Positions 26,387 to 35,562 of a stretch of 64,000 nt of DNA are shown here, piece by piece. Each line of letters starts with the position of its first letter. The first letter of the stretch is position 1. Position numbers and translations under genes: made by a program. Source of the DNA: an uncultured Rhodobiaceae bacterium (GTDB lineage Bacteria; Pseudomonadota; Alphaproteobacteria; Parvibaculales; Parvibaculaceae); assembly GCA_913057645.1 (NCBI GenBank), contig CAJXOU010000007.1, forward strand, positions 1 through 64,000, written 5' to 3'. The notes under the pieces were generated by a model that searched no databases, had not been told where the DNA came from, and saw only the letters and a list, made by a program, of their open reading frames with translations.

Positions 26387-28620
26387 CGCTTTCCCGCTGG
26401 CCGGCACTGCTTATCGTTCTCAGCATTCTGGCCGCGCTGGGTTTTTCCCTCTCGCGCCTTTCGGGGTCGGTCGACACCGATATTCTTTCTCTCCTGCCCG
26501 CCGACACGCATGACCCCGTTCTCGCCGATGCGGTGCGCCGGGCCAGCGATGCCGCTTCCAACCGCGTGGTCTTCGCCATCGAAGGGGGTGCCGCCACAGA
26601 GCGGCAAACGGCGCGCATGGAGCTTTCCGAAGCGCTCGCCGCCACCGAACGATTCCACCCCATGGATGAAGAAGGCGAAGCGCTCTGGCGATGGCTCTTC
26701 GCGCACCGTACCTCGCTTCTCTGCGAGGCAGACCGCGAAACGCTCGAAGCCGGGCACGGCGATACAATTGCGCAAGAGGCGCTGCGCCAGTGGTACGGAC
26801 CGGCCAGCGTGGGGTTTGGCGGGCTCGTGTCGCAGGACCCGCTTCTTCTCACTAACCGTCTGCTCAACTGTGTGCTTCCCGGCGCTTCCGCGCCGTCGGC
26901 AGCTGGCGCGGAGATAGTGTCGGGAACAATCGAAGGTTCGGTCTACCGGCTCGACGTTCAGGACGATGTCGCCGGTGCCGTTCAGGGCTGGCGCGATACG
27001 TGGGGAGAACGCGGGTTGTCGCTCACCCGGGGCGGCGCGCTTTTTCATGCGGCCTATGGCGCGGCGCAGGCGCGTTTCGAGGTGACCCTTATCGGCGGCG
27101 TCACGCTCTGCGTCCTTCTTTTCCTCTACTGGACGATATTTCGTTCGTTCCGCGCCCCGGTGCTTGCGCTTTTCATGGTCGCGTCCGCGCTTGCGACCGG
27201 CCTTGCCGTCGTGCTCGCCGTCTTCGGCACCATTCACGTCATGGCACTCGTCTTCGGTGCGGCGTTGATCGGCATGGTCGTCGACTACACGACCTATTAC
27301 CTCGTCACCGGTCTCGGCGGGGCACCCGGCACGCCGGACGAACGCCGCGACCGACTCTTCCGTCCGCTCACGCTCGGTATGCTCACGTCGGCGGGCGCCT
27401 TCGCGGCGCTTCTCGTCTTTCCGGTGCCCGCTTTCCAGCAGGTTGCGCTTTTCGGCATGTCTGGGCTCGCAATGGCCTGGGCGGGTACGCTCTGGCTTGT
27501 GCCGCATCTCGAGGGCGGCCGCACGGAGACGGGGCCGGGCGCCATCCGCGTCGCGCATCATGCGGAGGGCTTTCTTTCCCGCTCGCCGCGCGGGCCCGTC
27601 ATCTGGGCCGTCGCGGGGGTGGCACTGCTGGCCGCGTTTCTCGGCTGGCGTTACGGAGAGGTGCTCGACGATGTGCGCGGGCTGCAGGACCCCTCGCCGG
27701 TTCTTGCCGCGGAAGAGGCGCATTTGCGTGCCCTGACGGGCTTTGCGCCCTCCACCGCCTTTATTCTCGTGCGCGGCACTTCGGCCGATGCTGTGGTCCG
27801 GGAGGAGGAAAACCTGCTCGCCGCCCTCCCGCCCGAAGACCGGGACGCCGTCGTCTTCGCCGCAAGCCGCATCGATCCGTCCGCCACTCGTAGCCGGGAA
27901 ACGGAAGCGCTTATCCGCGCCCGGCTGCTCGACCCTCACCTTGACGCCCTCGCCGGTGAACTCGGCGTCGCCTCTGAAGGAACCTATGAAAGCGGCTCGG
28001 ACGGGACTGTTGACCTGCCCGCCACCGCCGCCTCGCTCCGGGGTGAAACGGACGGCACCGCCTGGTCGATCGTGCCGGTAAGGCGCGCCATCGAGCTGCC
28101 GGATGCGGCCGCGGGCGAGCGTGCTCCCTGGATCATTGTCGAGCCGGCCTCGCTCTATTCCGGCCTTTTCGCGGAGTATCGCCGTCTCGCAACGCTGGCC
28201 GTCGCAGGCGCGCTCCTTGCCACGGGGCTTCTTCTCGTGCTGCTCGAAAGGCGGCTCCCGGTTCTTCGTGCGCTTCTTCCCGCGCTGCTCGCCACGCTCG
28301 CGACCCCGCCCCTCGTCATGGCGCTCGGCATCCCGTTCTCGTTCTTTTCGGCCATGGGCCTCTTCCTCGTCGTCGGCGCGGGTGTCGACTATGCGATCTT
28401 CCAGCGTGAGCCCTCGCATCCGGAGAGCCGCTGGACCCGCGCGGGCATCGTGCTTGCCGCGCTCATGACCTGCATATCGGTCGGAATGCTCGGTTTCAGT
28501 TCGGTCTTGCCCGTGAGAAGTTTCGGCGTCACCGTAGCCGTGGGGATTTTTCTGTCGCTGGTCCTGTCGCCGCTTGCGCGCGGGCGGACCAGCGAAGTTG
28601 ATGTTGGGGATGGGGTGTGA
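26383..28620 (+). CDS. MMPL/RND-type exporter of the aryl polyene operon
   Basis: 745 residues from ATG 26383. Two RND halves, each with one leading membrane helix, a periplasmic loop and a cluster of helices: TM1 WPALLIVLSILAALGF, periplasmic region to about 235, then FEVTLIGGVTLCVLLFLYW with the GMVVDYTTYY motif near 285-295. The second half begins near 405 and has VVGAGVDYAIFQ near 664-675. The paired Asp-Tyr motifs belong to the proton pathway of MMPL proteins. It probably moves the lipid-linked polyene out of the inner membrane with the LolA-like partner upstream. Confidence 0.93.
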   Translation: MTLSRWPALLIVLSILAALGFSLSRLSGSVDTDILSLLPADTHDPVLADAVRRASDAASNRVVFAIEGGAATERQTARMELSEALAATERFHPMDEEGEALWRWLFAHRTSLLCEADRETLEAGHGDTIAQEALRQWYGPASVGFGGLVSQDPLLLTNRLLNCVLPGASAPSAAGAEIVSGTIEGSVYRLDVQDDVAGAVQGWRDTWGERGLSLTRGGALFHAAYGAAQARFEVTLIGGVTLCVLLFLYWTIFRSFRAPVLALFMVASALATGLAVVLAVFGTIHVMALVFGAALIGMVVDYTTYYLVTGLGGAPGTPDERRDRLFRPLTLGMLTSAGAFAALLVFPVPAFQQVALFGMSGLAMAWAGTLWLVPHLEGGRTETGPGAIRVAHHAEGFLSRSPRGPVIWAVAGVALLAAFLGWRYGEVLDDVRGLQDPSPVLAAEEAHLRALTGFAPSTAFILVRGTSADAVVREEENLLAALPPEDRDAVVFAASRIDPSATRSRETEALIRARLLDPHLDALAGELGVASEGTYESGSDGTVDLPATAASLRGETDGTAWSIVPVRRAIELPDAAAGERAPWIIVEPASLYSGLFAEYRRLATLAVAGALLATGLLLVLLERRLPVLRALLPALLATLATPPLVMALGIPFSFFSAMGLFLVVGAGVDYAIFQREPSHPESRWTRAGIVLAALMTCISVGMLGFSSVLPVRSFGVTVAVGIFLSLVLSPLARGRTSEVDVGDGV

Positions 28621-29840
28621 TGCCTGACGTAGTGATTATCGGTGCCGGTCCGGCGGGATCGGTCGCGGCCGCGCTTCTGGCGAATGCCGGGTTCGAGGTC
28701 GAAGTTCTCGAACGCATGCATTTTCCGCGCTTTTCGATCGGCGAGAGCCTGCTGCCGCAGGCGATGGAGTGGCTCGCCGAAGCGGACCTCCTGCGCGATG
28801 TCGTCGAAGCGGGCTTCCAGCACAAGAACGGCGCAATCTTCCGTCTCGGCGAAAAGGAAGAGCGGTTCGATTTCCGCTCGAAGAGCGCGGAAGGCTGGGG
28901 CACGACCTATCAGGTCCGGCGCGACAAGTTCGACGAGCTGCTCGCACGCGGCGCGGAACGCAAGGGCGCGAAAATTCTGTTCGGGCAGACCGTGGTCGCC
29001 ATGCGTCCGCATCCCGAAACGCCGAGTCTCACCGTCAGGGACGAAGCGGGCGTGGAACGCGAAATCACGGCGCGCTTCGTTCTCGATGCCAGCGGCTTCG
29101 GCCGGGTTCTCGCGCGGCTTCTCGATCTCGAATCGCCGACGAGTTTTCCGAACCGAATGTCGATCTTCACCCATGTCGAAGACAACATTCCGCCCGCGGC
29201 CTATGACCGCAACAAGATCCTCATCACCGTCAATCCGCGCAATAGCCAGATCTGGTACTGGCTTATTCCGCTGGCGGACGGGTTATGTTCCATCGGTGCG
29301 GTCGGCGCGCCGGAGCAGATCGCGCCCTATGGCGCCACGCGGGAGGAGCAGCTCGCCGCGCTCATCGCGGAATCGGGCCTCATGTCCGACTTGCTGACAA
29401 ACGCAAAAAGAGTGCGCGATGTCGGCGAAATTTCAGGCTATGCGGCGCGCGTGAGTTCGCTCACCGGCGACGGTTATGCGCTGCTCGGAAACGCCGGGGA
29501 ATTTCTCGACCCGGTGTTTTCCTCCGGCGTCACCATCGCGCTCAAGTCCGCGTCCCTCGCCGCGCATACGCTGATCCGTCATCTTCGCGGCGAGACGCCT
29601 GACTGGGACGCGGAGTTTTCCGCGCCGCTCAGCCGCGGCGTCGAAACCTTCCGTGCCTATGTCAGCGGCTGGTACGATGGCTCGCTGCAGAAAATCATCT
29701 TCAACCGGCCGGCCGCCGATGCCCGCCAGGTCAAGGCGATGATCACCTCCGTTCTGGCGGGCTATGCGTGGGACGAGGAAAATCCCTTCGTCCGCAATCC
29801 GCAGAAGTATCTCAGTATGGTGGAAGAGTTGTGCGGTTAG
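28620..29840 (+). CDS. FAD-dependent oxidoreductase of the flavin-dependent halogenase family
   Basis: 406 residues; ATG 28620 overlaps the exporter stop (TGATG). FAD motif GAGPAG at 8-13. Halogenase hallmarks: GESLLP at 41-46, a lysine at 69 in HKNGAIF that aligns with the catalytic lysine of PltA-type phenol/pyrrole halogenases, the WYWLIP (W-x-W-x-I-P) motif at 212-217, and FLDPVFSSGVTIAL near 299-312. It may chlorinate or brominate the aromatic head group, as in xanthomonadin-type pigments. Hydroxylation or another oxidation remains possible because related clusters contain uncharacterised homologues. Confidence 0.85.
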   Translation: MPDVVIIGAGPAGSVAAALLANAGFEVEVLERMHFPRFSIGESLLPQAMEWLAEADLLRDVVEAGFQHKNGAIFRLGEKEERFDFRSKSAEGWGTTYQVRRDKFDELLARGAERKGAKILFGQTVVAMRPHPETPSLTVRDEAGVEREITARFVLDASGFGRVLARLLDLESPTSFPNRMSIFTHVEDNIPPAAYDRNKILITVNPRNSQIWYWLIPLADGLCSIGAVGAPEQIAPYGATREEQLAALIAESGLMSDLLTNAKRVRDVGEISGYAARVSSLTGDGYALLGNAGEFLDPVFSSGVTIALKSASLAAHTLIRHLRGETPDWDAEFSAPLSRGVETFRAYVSGWYDGSLQKIIFNRPAADARQVKAMITSVLAGYAWDEENPFVRNPQKYLSMVEELCG

Positions 29841-30403
29841 GTTTGATTGTTCTTCTGGGCCTGTTCGCCCTTTCCGGCTGTGCCGGAACGCCGGACCCCT
29901 TGCCGGTGCGCGAGGAACTTGCGCCGGGCGTGTTCCTCACGCTTCCGCAGACGCAGCCCTTTGGTCCGGGCGTCGCGGCTACCCAGCTTGTCGAAGCGGA
30001 TTATGGCACCCGCCGGGATCGCTTCCAGGCGAACATCGAAACCTCGTCCCAGCGCTTCGTGCTTGCCATGACCGTTCTCTCGGGTCCGCCGCTCATGACG
30101 GTGGAATGGCATGAAGGCGCGGTGGTCGTTCGCAGGGGTGTCGTTCCGGCAGTTCTCGACGCGGAGCGGATTCTCGCTGATTTCATGTTTGTCTATGCGA
30201 ATGAGCAAGCGCTCCGCAAAGCCGTTTCCGGCGGCGATCTCGTCATGTCGGGAAGCGGTGCCCGCCGCATTTTCCGCAATGGCGAGTTGCTTGTCGAAGC
30301 GGTTCAGCCAGATGGAAACCCCTGGGAAGGGGAGGCGCGGCTCGTCAATTTCGTCTACGGTTACGAGCTTTCCATCACCAGCCATTCGGCAAGCCCGCAA
30401 TGA
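29831..30403 (+). CDS. DUF3261 lipoprotein of the aryl polyene operon
   Basis: 190 residues from GTG 29831, which overlaps the previous gene by 10 nt. Lipoprotein signal LIVLLGLFALSGC with the lipobox cysteine near 17. DUF3261 proteins are regular members of aryl polyene clusters and may act at the outer membrane with the LolA-like carrier. The body is beta-rich with no catalytic motif. Confidence 0.85.
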   Translation: MRLGLIVLLGLFALSGCAGTPDPLPVREELAPGVFLTLPQTQPFGPGVAATQLVEADYGTRRDRFQANIETSSQRFVLAMTVLSGPPLMTVEWHEGAVVVRRGVVPAVLDAERILADFMFVYANEQALRKAVSGGDLVMSGSGARRIFRNGELLVEAVQPDGNPWEGEARLVNFVYGYELSITSHSASPQ

Positions 30404-31575
30404 CCGGCACGTCCATCTACATCGCTGGCGCTTCCGCCGCCAATGCCCTCGGTTCCGACTGGAACGGTGTGGCCGATGCGCTGTTCGCGGGCGATCCTTC
30501 CGGCCTCGCGCAGACGACCAGGCTGAGCGACGGCCGCACACCGCCGGTGGGTCTTTTGCGCGCCGAGCCGGAAGCGCTGCCCGCGCATCTCGGCGAATGG
30601 GAAAGCCGCAACAACAGGCTCGTCTACCATTGTCTTCTGCCGCTTCTGCCCGCGATCGAGGAGGCCCGTGCGCGTTTCGGCGCGGCGCGTCTCGGCGTCG
30701 TCATCGGAACAAGCACGTCGGGCATAGAGAGCTGGGAAAAGGCCTTGCCGCGCCGTCTCGCCGACGGCGTCTGGCCGAACGATTTCCGCTTTCCCCGTCA
30801 TGAGCTCGGCGATCCTTCCGCCTTCGCTGCCGCGGCGACGGGCATCTCCGGTCCGTGCTATTCGGTTTCCACCGCCTGCACTTCCGGCGTCAAGGCGATG
30901 GTCAGCGCGGCGCGGCTCATCCAGACAGGGCTCTGCGACGCCGTGGTGACGGGGGGCGTCGACACATTGTGCGGGCTCACGCTTAACGGCTTCTCCGTTC
31001 TCGACTCCGTTTCCGCCGAGCGCTGCAATCCCTTCAGCGTCAATCGCGACGGCATCAACATCGGCGATGGCGGCGCGCTCTTCCTGCTGACGCGGGATAC
31101 ATCCGACATCCGTATCGCGGGTTGGGGCGAAAGCTCCGACGCGCATCACCTGAGCGCGCCGGACCCGGAAGGCGGCGGTGCCGAACTCGCGATCGGCGAA
31201 GCGCTCTCCCATGCCGGCGTCGGCGCCGGCGACATCGCCTATATCAATCTTCACGGCACGGCGACGCGTCTCAACGATGCGATGGAAGCGCAGGTCACGC
31301 ACCGCCTCTTCGGCAGCGACACGCCCTGCAGTTCCACCAAGTCGCTCACCGGTCACATGCTGGGCGCGGCCGGCTCGGGCGAAGCCGCCTTCCTCGCGAT
31401 GGCGCTTCAGCGCCGTCTCGCGCCGCCGCATGTCTGGGACGGCGAGGCCGATCCCGATCTCCCGGCGCTTCATCTCGCAGACCGCATCGGCGAGCGTGTC
31501 GATGGCCGTTACATGATGAGCTGTTCCTATGCTTTCGGCGGGAACAACATGGCGCTCATCCTGGCGCGGGAGTAG
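30400..31575 (+). CDS. Beta-ketoacyl-ACP synthase (ApeR type)
   Basis: 391 residues. Complete catalytic triad: Cys160 in VSTACTSG, His285 in HGTATR, His319 in SLTGHMLG with Lys314. It is a FabB/FabF-like enzyme, probably supplying or extending early acyl-ACPs in the aryl polyene pathway. ATG 30400 overlaps the lipoprotein stop by 4 nt. Confidence 0.92.
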   Translation: MTGTSIYIAGASAANALGSDWNGVADALFAGDPSGLAQTTRLSDGRTPPVGLLRAEPEALPAHLGEWESRNNRLVYHCLLPLLPAIEEARARFGAARLGVVIGTSTSGIESWEKALPRRLADGVWPNDFRFPRHELGDPSAFAAAATGISGPCYSVSTACTSGVKAMVSAARLIQTGLCDAVVTGGVDTLCGLTLNGFSVLDSVSAERCNPFSVNRDGINIGDGGALFLLTRDTSDIRIAGWGESSDAHHLSAPDPEGGGAELAIGEALSHAGVGAGDIAYINLHGTATRLNDAMEAQVTHRLFGSDTPCSSTKSLTGHMLGAAGSGEAAFLAMALQRRLAPPHVWDGEADPDLPALHLADRIGERVDGRYMMSCSYAFGGNNMALILARE

Positions 31576-31580
31576 CCCCC

Positions 31581-32057
31581 ATGACGGAAATCCATGCAAC
31601 CGGGCCGCTTCCCGCCGCCGCAGACCTTGTCCGCCACAGCGGTACCATGCTGCTCCTCACTCGCCTCACGGAAGCGTCGGAAACGCACGCCGTTTCCGAA
31701 GTCGCGATCACGGAGAACTCGACCTTTTATCGCGAGGGGCGCGGCGTGCCCGCTTATGTCGGCCTCGAATACATGGCGCAGACCATTGCCGCCTATGACG
31801 GCGTCGAGCGGCGGCAGAGCGGCAAGCCGCCCGAGATCGGTTTCCTGCTCGGTACGCGACGCTTCGATGCCTCGCATCCCTATTTCGCGGCGGGTGAGAC
31901 GCTGCGTGTCCGTGTCGACATGACATTCAACGACAATGGTATGGCAGCCTTTGACGCGGTCATCACCGTCGCGGAGGAGGAACGCGCCCGCGCCTCCATC
32001 AATGTCTACAGGCCCGAGAGCGGCGGCCTCGGCACTCTCGCGGGGGCGGCGCGATGA
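31581..32057 (+). CDS. 3-hydroxyacyl-ACP dehydratase-like protein (ApeP type)
   Basis: 158 residues from ATG 31581. Hot-dog fold pattern: LVRHSGTMLLLTRL near 17-30, GVPAYVGLEYMAQTIAAYDG near 57-76 and GFLLGTRRF. This matches the partner subunit that pairs with the FabZ-type dehydratase in aryl polyene synthesis, so the hot-dog domain fused to the ligase is the likely partner. Five nt separate it from the ketosynthase. Confidence 0.88.
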   Translation: MTEIHATGPLPAAADLVRHSGTMLLLTRLTEASETHAVSEVAITENSTFYREGRGVPAYVGLEYMAQTIAAYDGVERRQSGKPPEIGFLLGTRRFDASHPYFAAGETLRVRVDMTFNDNGMAAFDAVITVAEEERARASINVYRPESGGLGTLAGAAR

Positions 32058-32791
32058 GCGAAGCGAAACCCCGCCCCGTCCTCGTCACCGGCGCGAGCAA
32101 GGGCATCGGCCGTGCGATCGCGGTGCGTATCGCGCGCGACGGCTTCCCCGTCACCGTTCACTATGGCGGCGACGAAGCGGGCGCGGAGGAAACGCGCCGT
32201 CTCATCGAGAGCGATGGCGGCAGCGCCCGCATTCTCGGCTTCGACGTGTCGGACCGCGACGCCGCGCTTGCCGCGCTTGGAGCGGACATGGAGTCGAACG
32301 GACCCTATTGGGGCATCGTCCTCAATGCCGGCATCGCGCGCGACAATGCTTTCCCGGCGCTCACGGGCGAAGACTGGGACGGCGTCGTCGACACCAATCT
32401 CGGCGGCTTCTTCAATGTCGTCCATCCGCTCGTCATGCCGATGATCCGGCGGCGCGATGGCGGGCGCATCGTCACCATCTCCTCCGTTTCCGGCATCACC
32501 GGCAATCGGGGCCAGGTGAACTACAGCGCGGCCAAGGCCGGCATCATCGGCGCGACCAAGGCGCTCGCCGTCGAACTCGCGACACGGAAGATCACCGTCA
32601 ACTGCGTCGCGCCCGGTGTCATCGAAACCGCGATGATCGAGGAAGCGCCGGTCGAGGAAATCCTGAAAATGGTTCCGATGCAGCGCCTCGGCAAGCCGGA
32701 CGAGATTTCGGGTATCGTGGCCTTCATCCTGTCGGAGGAAGCGTCCTACATGACGAGACAGGTGATCTCAGTGAACGGGGGGATGTGCTGA
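32054..32791 (+). CDS. 3-ketoacyl-ACP reductase, FabG-like SDR (ApeQ type)
   Basis: 245 residues. Rossmann motif TGASKGIG near 12-19, NAGIAR near 96-101, catalytic Ser in TISSVSG near 140-146 and YSAAK near 157-161. It reduces the 3-keto intermediate in each polyene extension cycle using NADPH. Overlaps both neighbours (ATGA and TGATG). Confidence 0.94.
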   Translation: MSEAKPRPVLVTGASKGIGRAIAVRIARDGFPVTVHYGGDEAGAEETRRLIESDGGSARILGFDVSDRDAALAALGADMESNGPYWGIVLNAGIARDNAFPALTGEDWDGVVDTNLGGFFNVVHPLVMPMIRRRDGGRIVTISSVSGITGNRGQVNYSAAKAGIIGATKALAVELATRKITVNCVAPGVIETAMIEEAPVEEILKMVPMQRLGKPDEISGIVAFILSEEASYMTRQVISVNGGMC

Positions 32792-34014
32792 TGCGCCGCG
32801 TTGTGGTCACGGGCATGGCGGGCGTCACGCCGCTCGGCGATACCTGGGACGAGATTTCCGCGGAGATGGAAGCGGGCCGCACCGGCGTCCGCTACATCGA
32901 CGCATGGGACAAGCTCGGCGACCTGAAGACGCGTCTCGGCGCGCCGTCCGTGCAGTTCGAGCATGAGAAGGTCTATCCGCGCAAGAAGATGCGCTCCATG
33001 GGCCGCGTCGCCGCCCTCGGCGTGCGCTCGGCGGAACGCGCGCTCGAGCATGCAGGCCTTCTCGACGATCCGATCCTGACGTCCGGCCGAACCGGCGTCG
33101 CCTTCGGGTCATCGTATGGCTCCACCGAACCCACCAAGGGCTTCGTTCATTTCATGGATACGGGCGAGGCGACCGGCCTTTCCGCCATGAGCTACATCAA
33201 GATGATGAGCCACACGGCGGCGGTGAATATCGGCATCTTCTTCGGGCTGCAGGGCCGCGTCATCACCACGTCATCCGCCTGCACGTCCGGTTCGCAGGCC
33301 GTCGGGTATTCCTGCGAGGCGATCCGCTATGGCCATGCGGATGTGATGATCGCGGGCGGCGCGGAAGAACTCTGCCCCACCATGGCCATCGTCTTCGACA
33401 CGCTGTTCGCGACGAGTTGCCGCAATGATGCGCCGCATACGGCGCCCAAGCCCTATGACCGCGATCGCGACGGCCTCGTGATCGGCGAGGGTGGGGCGGC
33501 GCTCATCCTCGAGGAGCGCGAACACGCGCTGGCGCGCGGCGCGACGATATACGCGGAGATCGTCGGCTTTGGCACCAACATGGACGGCTCCCATGTCACC
33601 GATCCGAAATCGGAGACGATGGGCGAAGCGCTCAATCTCGCGCTCGGCGATGCCGGGTTGCCGTCACAAGCCATCGGCTTCGTCTCTGGCCACGGCACGG
33701 CGACGCTGCAAGGCGACACGGCGGAGACCATCGCCACCTCGCGTGTGCTCGGCCCCGCCGCGCCGATCCATTCGCTGAAAGGCTATTTCGGCCACACGCT
33801 CGGCGCCTGCGGTGCCATCGAGGCCTGGCTCACCATCGAGATGATGCGTGAGAAGCGCTTCGCGCCGAACGTGAACCTCGTCAATGTCGACGAGAAATGC
33901 GGCGAGCTCGACTACGTCACCGGTTCCTTCCGCGCCCTCGACACTGAATTCGCCATGTCCAACAACTTCGCTTTCGGCGGCGTCAACACCTCGCTGATTT
34001 TCAAGCGAGTGTGA
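32791..34014 (+). CDS. Beta-ketoacyl-ACP synthase II-type (ApeO type), last gene of the operon
   Basis: 407 residues, FabF-like. Catalytic residues are intact: Cys164 in TSSACTSG, His301 in SGHGTATLQG, and Lys330 with His335 in SLKGYFGHTLGA. It is the probable catalytic half of the heterodimer with the chain length factor at 17894-18661, although the two genes sit at opposite ends of the operon. TGATG start overlap with the reductase. Confidence 0.92.
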   Translation: MRRVVVTGMAGVTPLGDTWDEISAEMEAGRTGVRYIDAWDKLGDLKTRLGAPSVQFEHEKVYPRKKMRSMGRVAALGVRSAERALEHAGLLDDPILTSGRTGVAFGSSYGSTEPTKGFVHFMDTGEATGLSAMSYIKMMSHTAAVNIGIFFGLQGRVITTSSACTSGSQAVGYSCEAIRYGHADVMIAGGAEELCPTMAIVFDTLFATSCRNDAPHTAPKPYDRDRDGLVIGEGGAALILEEREHALARGATIYAEIVGFGTNMDGSHVTDPKSETMGEALNLALGDAGLPSQAIGFVSGHGTATLQGDTAETIATSRVLGPAAPIHSLKGYFGHTLGACGAIEAWLTIEMMREKRFAPNVNLVNVDEKCGELDYVTGSFRALDTEFAMSNNFAFGGVNTSLIFKRV

Positions 34015-34121
34015 GGGACTATTCCGGCCGAGTACCACGTTGGGGGCGATTGACTACAGGCTGCTAGGCAAAGGATGAGAACAGGTCAAAGCATGTTTCG
34101 CCAATCCCTCCCCACTCATTC

Positions 34122-35345
34122 TTAGCTCGTCGCCGTTCCGTCGTCGACAAAGCGCAACAATACTTCGACGCGCAGAGTGCCCACCTCCCTCGCCTTTTCT
34201 GCGCGTTCCATAAGGTAGTAGTCAAACGCCATCATCGGTGTAACTGCCGTGCTCCGCTCCACTATCATTTCGGCGGCCTGCACGATGCGGAGCAATTCCG
34301 AAATATCGAGCAGGTGAACGAAGCCACCGGTCGCGCCCATGAAATCGTGCATGAATTCGATGCCGTAGGCCGAGTGGTCGTCTACAAGATTCAAGTCAGG
34401 AATTAAGACGACAGCGTGGGTAGGGCGCTCCCGTTCGATTGACAACGTATTGCCCTTCGGGCTTGTCACTGGGACGCCGGATTTGAGAGCCCGTATAGCT
34501 CCGCGCAGTTGAGCGAATGCTTTATCGATATGAATGGAAATGTCGCGCTTCAGCTTCGTCCTGTCCGGCAATTTTTCGCGCGCCAAAACGGAAAGCGTCT
34601 TGGATTCGATTAATATCGCGCCGAACTCGTGACTCAACAGGATGTCGGTCAGTTCTCTTGTGCCGTTGCCCTTCGGTATTTGTGGGCTGTGATGGACCCC
34701 AGAGAGTTGAAGGTTGTCAGTCAGCCAAATGCCCAACTGCTCTTGCTGATTACCTTCGTCGTCATCGAAGAGGTTAATCAGGCTGGATGATGCCCCCGCA
34801 GTGATAAAGTGATTTTGGAGGATCTTCCAATCCGTCCTTCCGCCGACCTCCAGCAACAACCATCCTTCACCATGAAGGTGAAGGCGGTCGAGTAAAGGAA
34901 AGGCCGTCACTGTGATAGCCGAGTGGTCAATCGGGCCCAGCGCCGCGATGCTTGTCCACATAGATAAACGGTCTAACTTGCCCGGCACAGACAGGTCGTT
35001 CCAAGTGACGTTCACTGCAAGTTCGTTGAATAAGAATGCAACCAAACGTTCGCCGCGTGCCATGCCACGAATACCGTTCAACTCTTCTTCGCGTTCCACG
35101 ATCGACCAAACGATGCAACCGTTGCTGCCATCGTCGCAAATCTTCAGCGCGTACAGCAGACGACCGCCGCACATAGTGAAGGCAAGCTGCATCTGCGCGC
35201 CTCGCACGATGTACTTCAATAAGAGCGTACTGCCCTTGATAAGAAGGGTTGGCTCAAACCCGTCGCTGCCTTGCGCATAGTCGAAGCGGACTAGCTGCGG
35301 AACAGCTAAAAACTCCGAGCGGTTGTGTGCCGATAGCATGTGCAT
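34122..35345 (-). CDS. Hypothetical protein with PD-(D/E)XK nuclease-like region
   Basis: 407 residues, family not recognised. Around residues 225-285 the block ELTDILLSHEFGAILIESK (Asp then Glu-x-Lys) followed by QLRGAIRALKSG follows the core of PD-(D/E)XK/NERD-type nucleases. Residues before and after are mixed alpha/beta without clear domains. Base composition is visibly more A/T-rich than the neighbouring operon, and the gene opposes the operon direction, both suggesting recent acquisition. It ends 107 nt from the last polyene gene. A nuclease or defence role is a hypothesis. Confidence 0.65.
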   Translation of the reverse strand: MHMLSAHNRSEFLAVPQLVRFDYAQGSDGFEPTLLIKGSTLLLKYIVRGAQMQLAFTMCGGRLLYALKICDDGSNGCIVWSIVEREEELNGIRGMARGERLVAFLFNELAVNVTWNDLSVPGKLDRLSMWTSIAALGPIDHSAITVTAFPLLDRLHLHGEGWLLLEVGGRTDWKILQNHFITAGASSSLINLFDDDEGNQQEQLGIWLTDNLQLSGVHHSPQIPKGNGTRELTDILLSHEFGAILIESKTLSVLAREKLPDRTKLKRDISIHIDKAFAQLRGAIRALKSGVPVTSPKGNTLSIERERPTHAVVLIPDLNLVDDHSAYGIEFMHDFMGATGGFVHLLDISELLRIVQAAEMIVERSTAVTPMMAFDYYLMERAEKAREVGTLRVEVLLRFVDDGTATS

Positions 35346-35462
35346 CAGGTTATCATGCGCTATTCTAGTGGAAAGAGAACAGCGAACTGATTAGTTCTCG
35401 ATAGAAAGCCGCCCACGGATGATCCGGGAGAGGTGTCTTTGTCTTGGACCTGGCTTCCGGCG

Positions 35463-35501
35463 TTACTTCTTCACGTCGAAGCGGTCGGCATCCATGATCT
35501 T
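35463..35501 (-). pseudogene. Duplicate of the katG 3' end (last 12 codons and stop)
   Basis: Minus-strand reading gives KIMDADRFDVKK and TAA, against [12 protein letters not shown] and TAA at the end of katG (37054-37092): 37 of 39 nt identical. Beyond this the sequences differ. It lies 1.55 kb downstream of katG on the far side of a toxin/immunity pair, so it looks like a junction left by insertion or gene exchange at the katG end. Confidence 0.85.
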
Positions 35502-35562
35502 ATCCCCGGTCCCACGAACGCGCCTAGATTTGCTCTGATGCAATTTTCGTGGGGCGACGGTT

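Noticed and set aside
25945-28419. 824-codon open frame on the minus strand
   Set aside because: It is fully antisense to the MMPL exporter, whose protein has clear RND motifs. The antisense product is Arg/Glu/Gly-rich without any domain, as expected from GC-rich codon bias.
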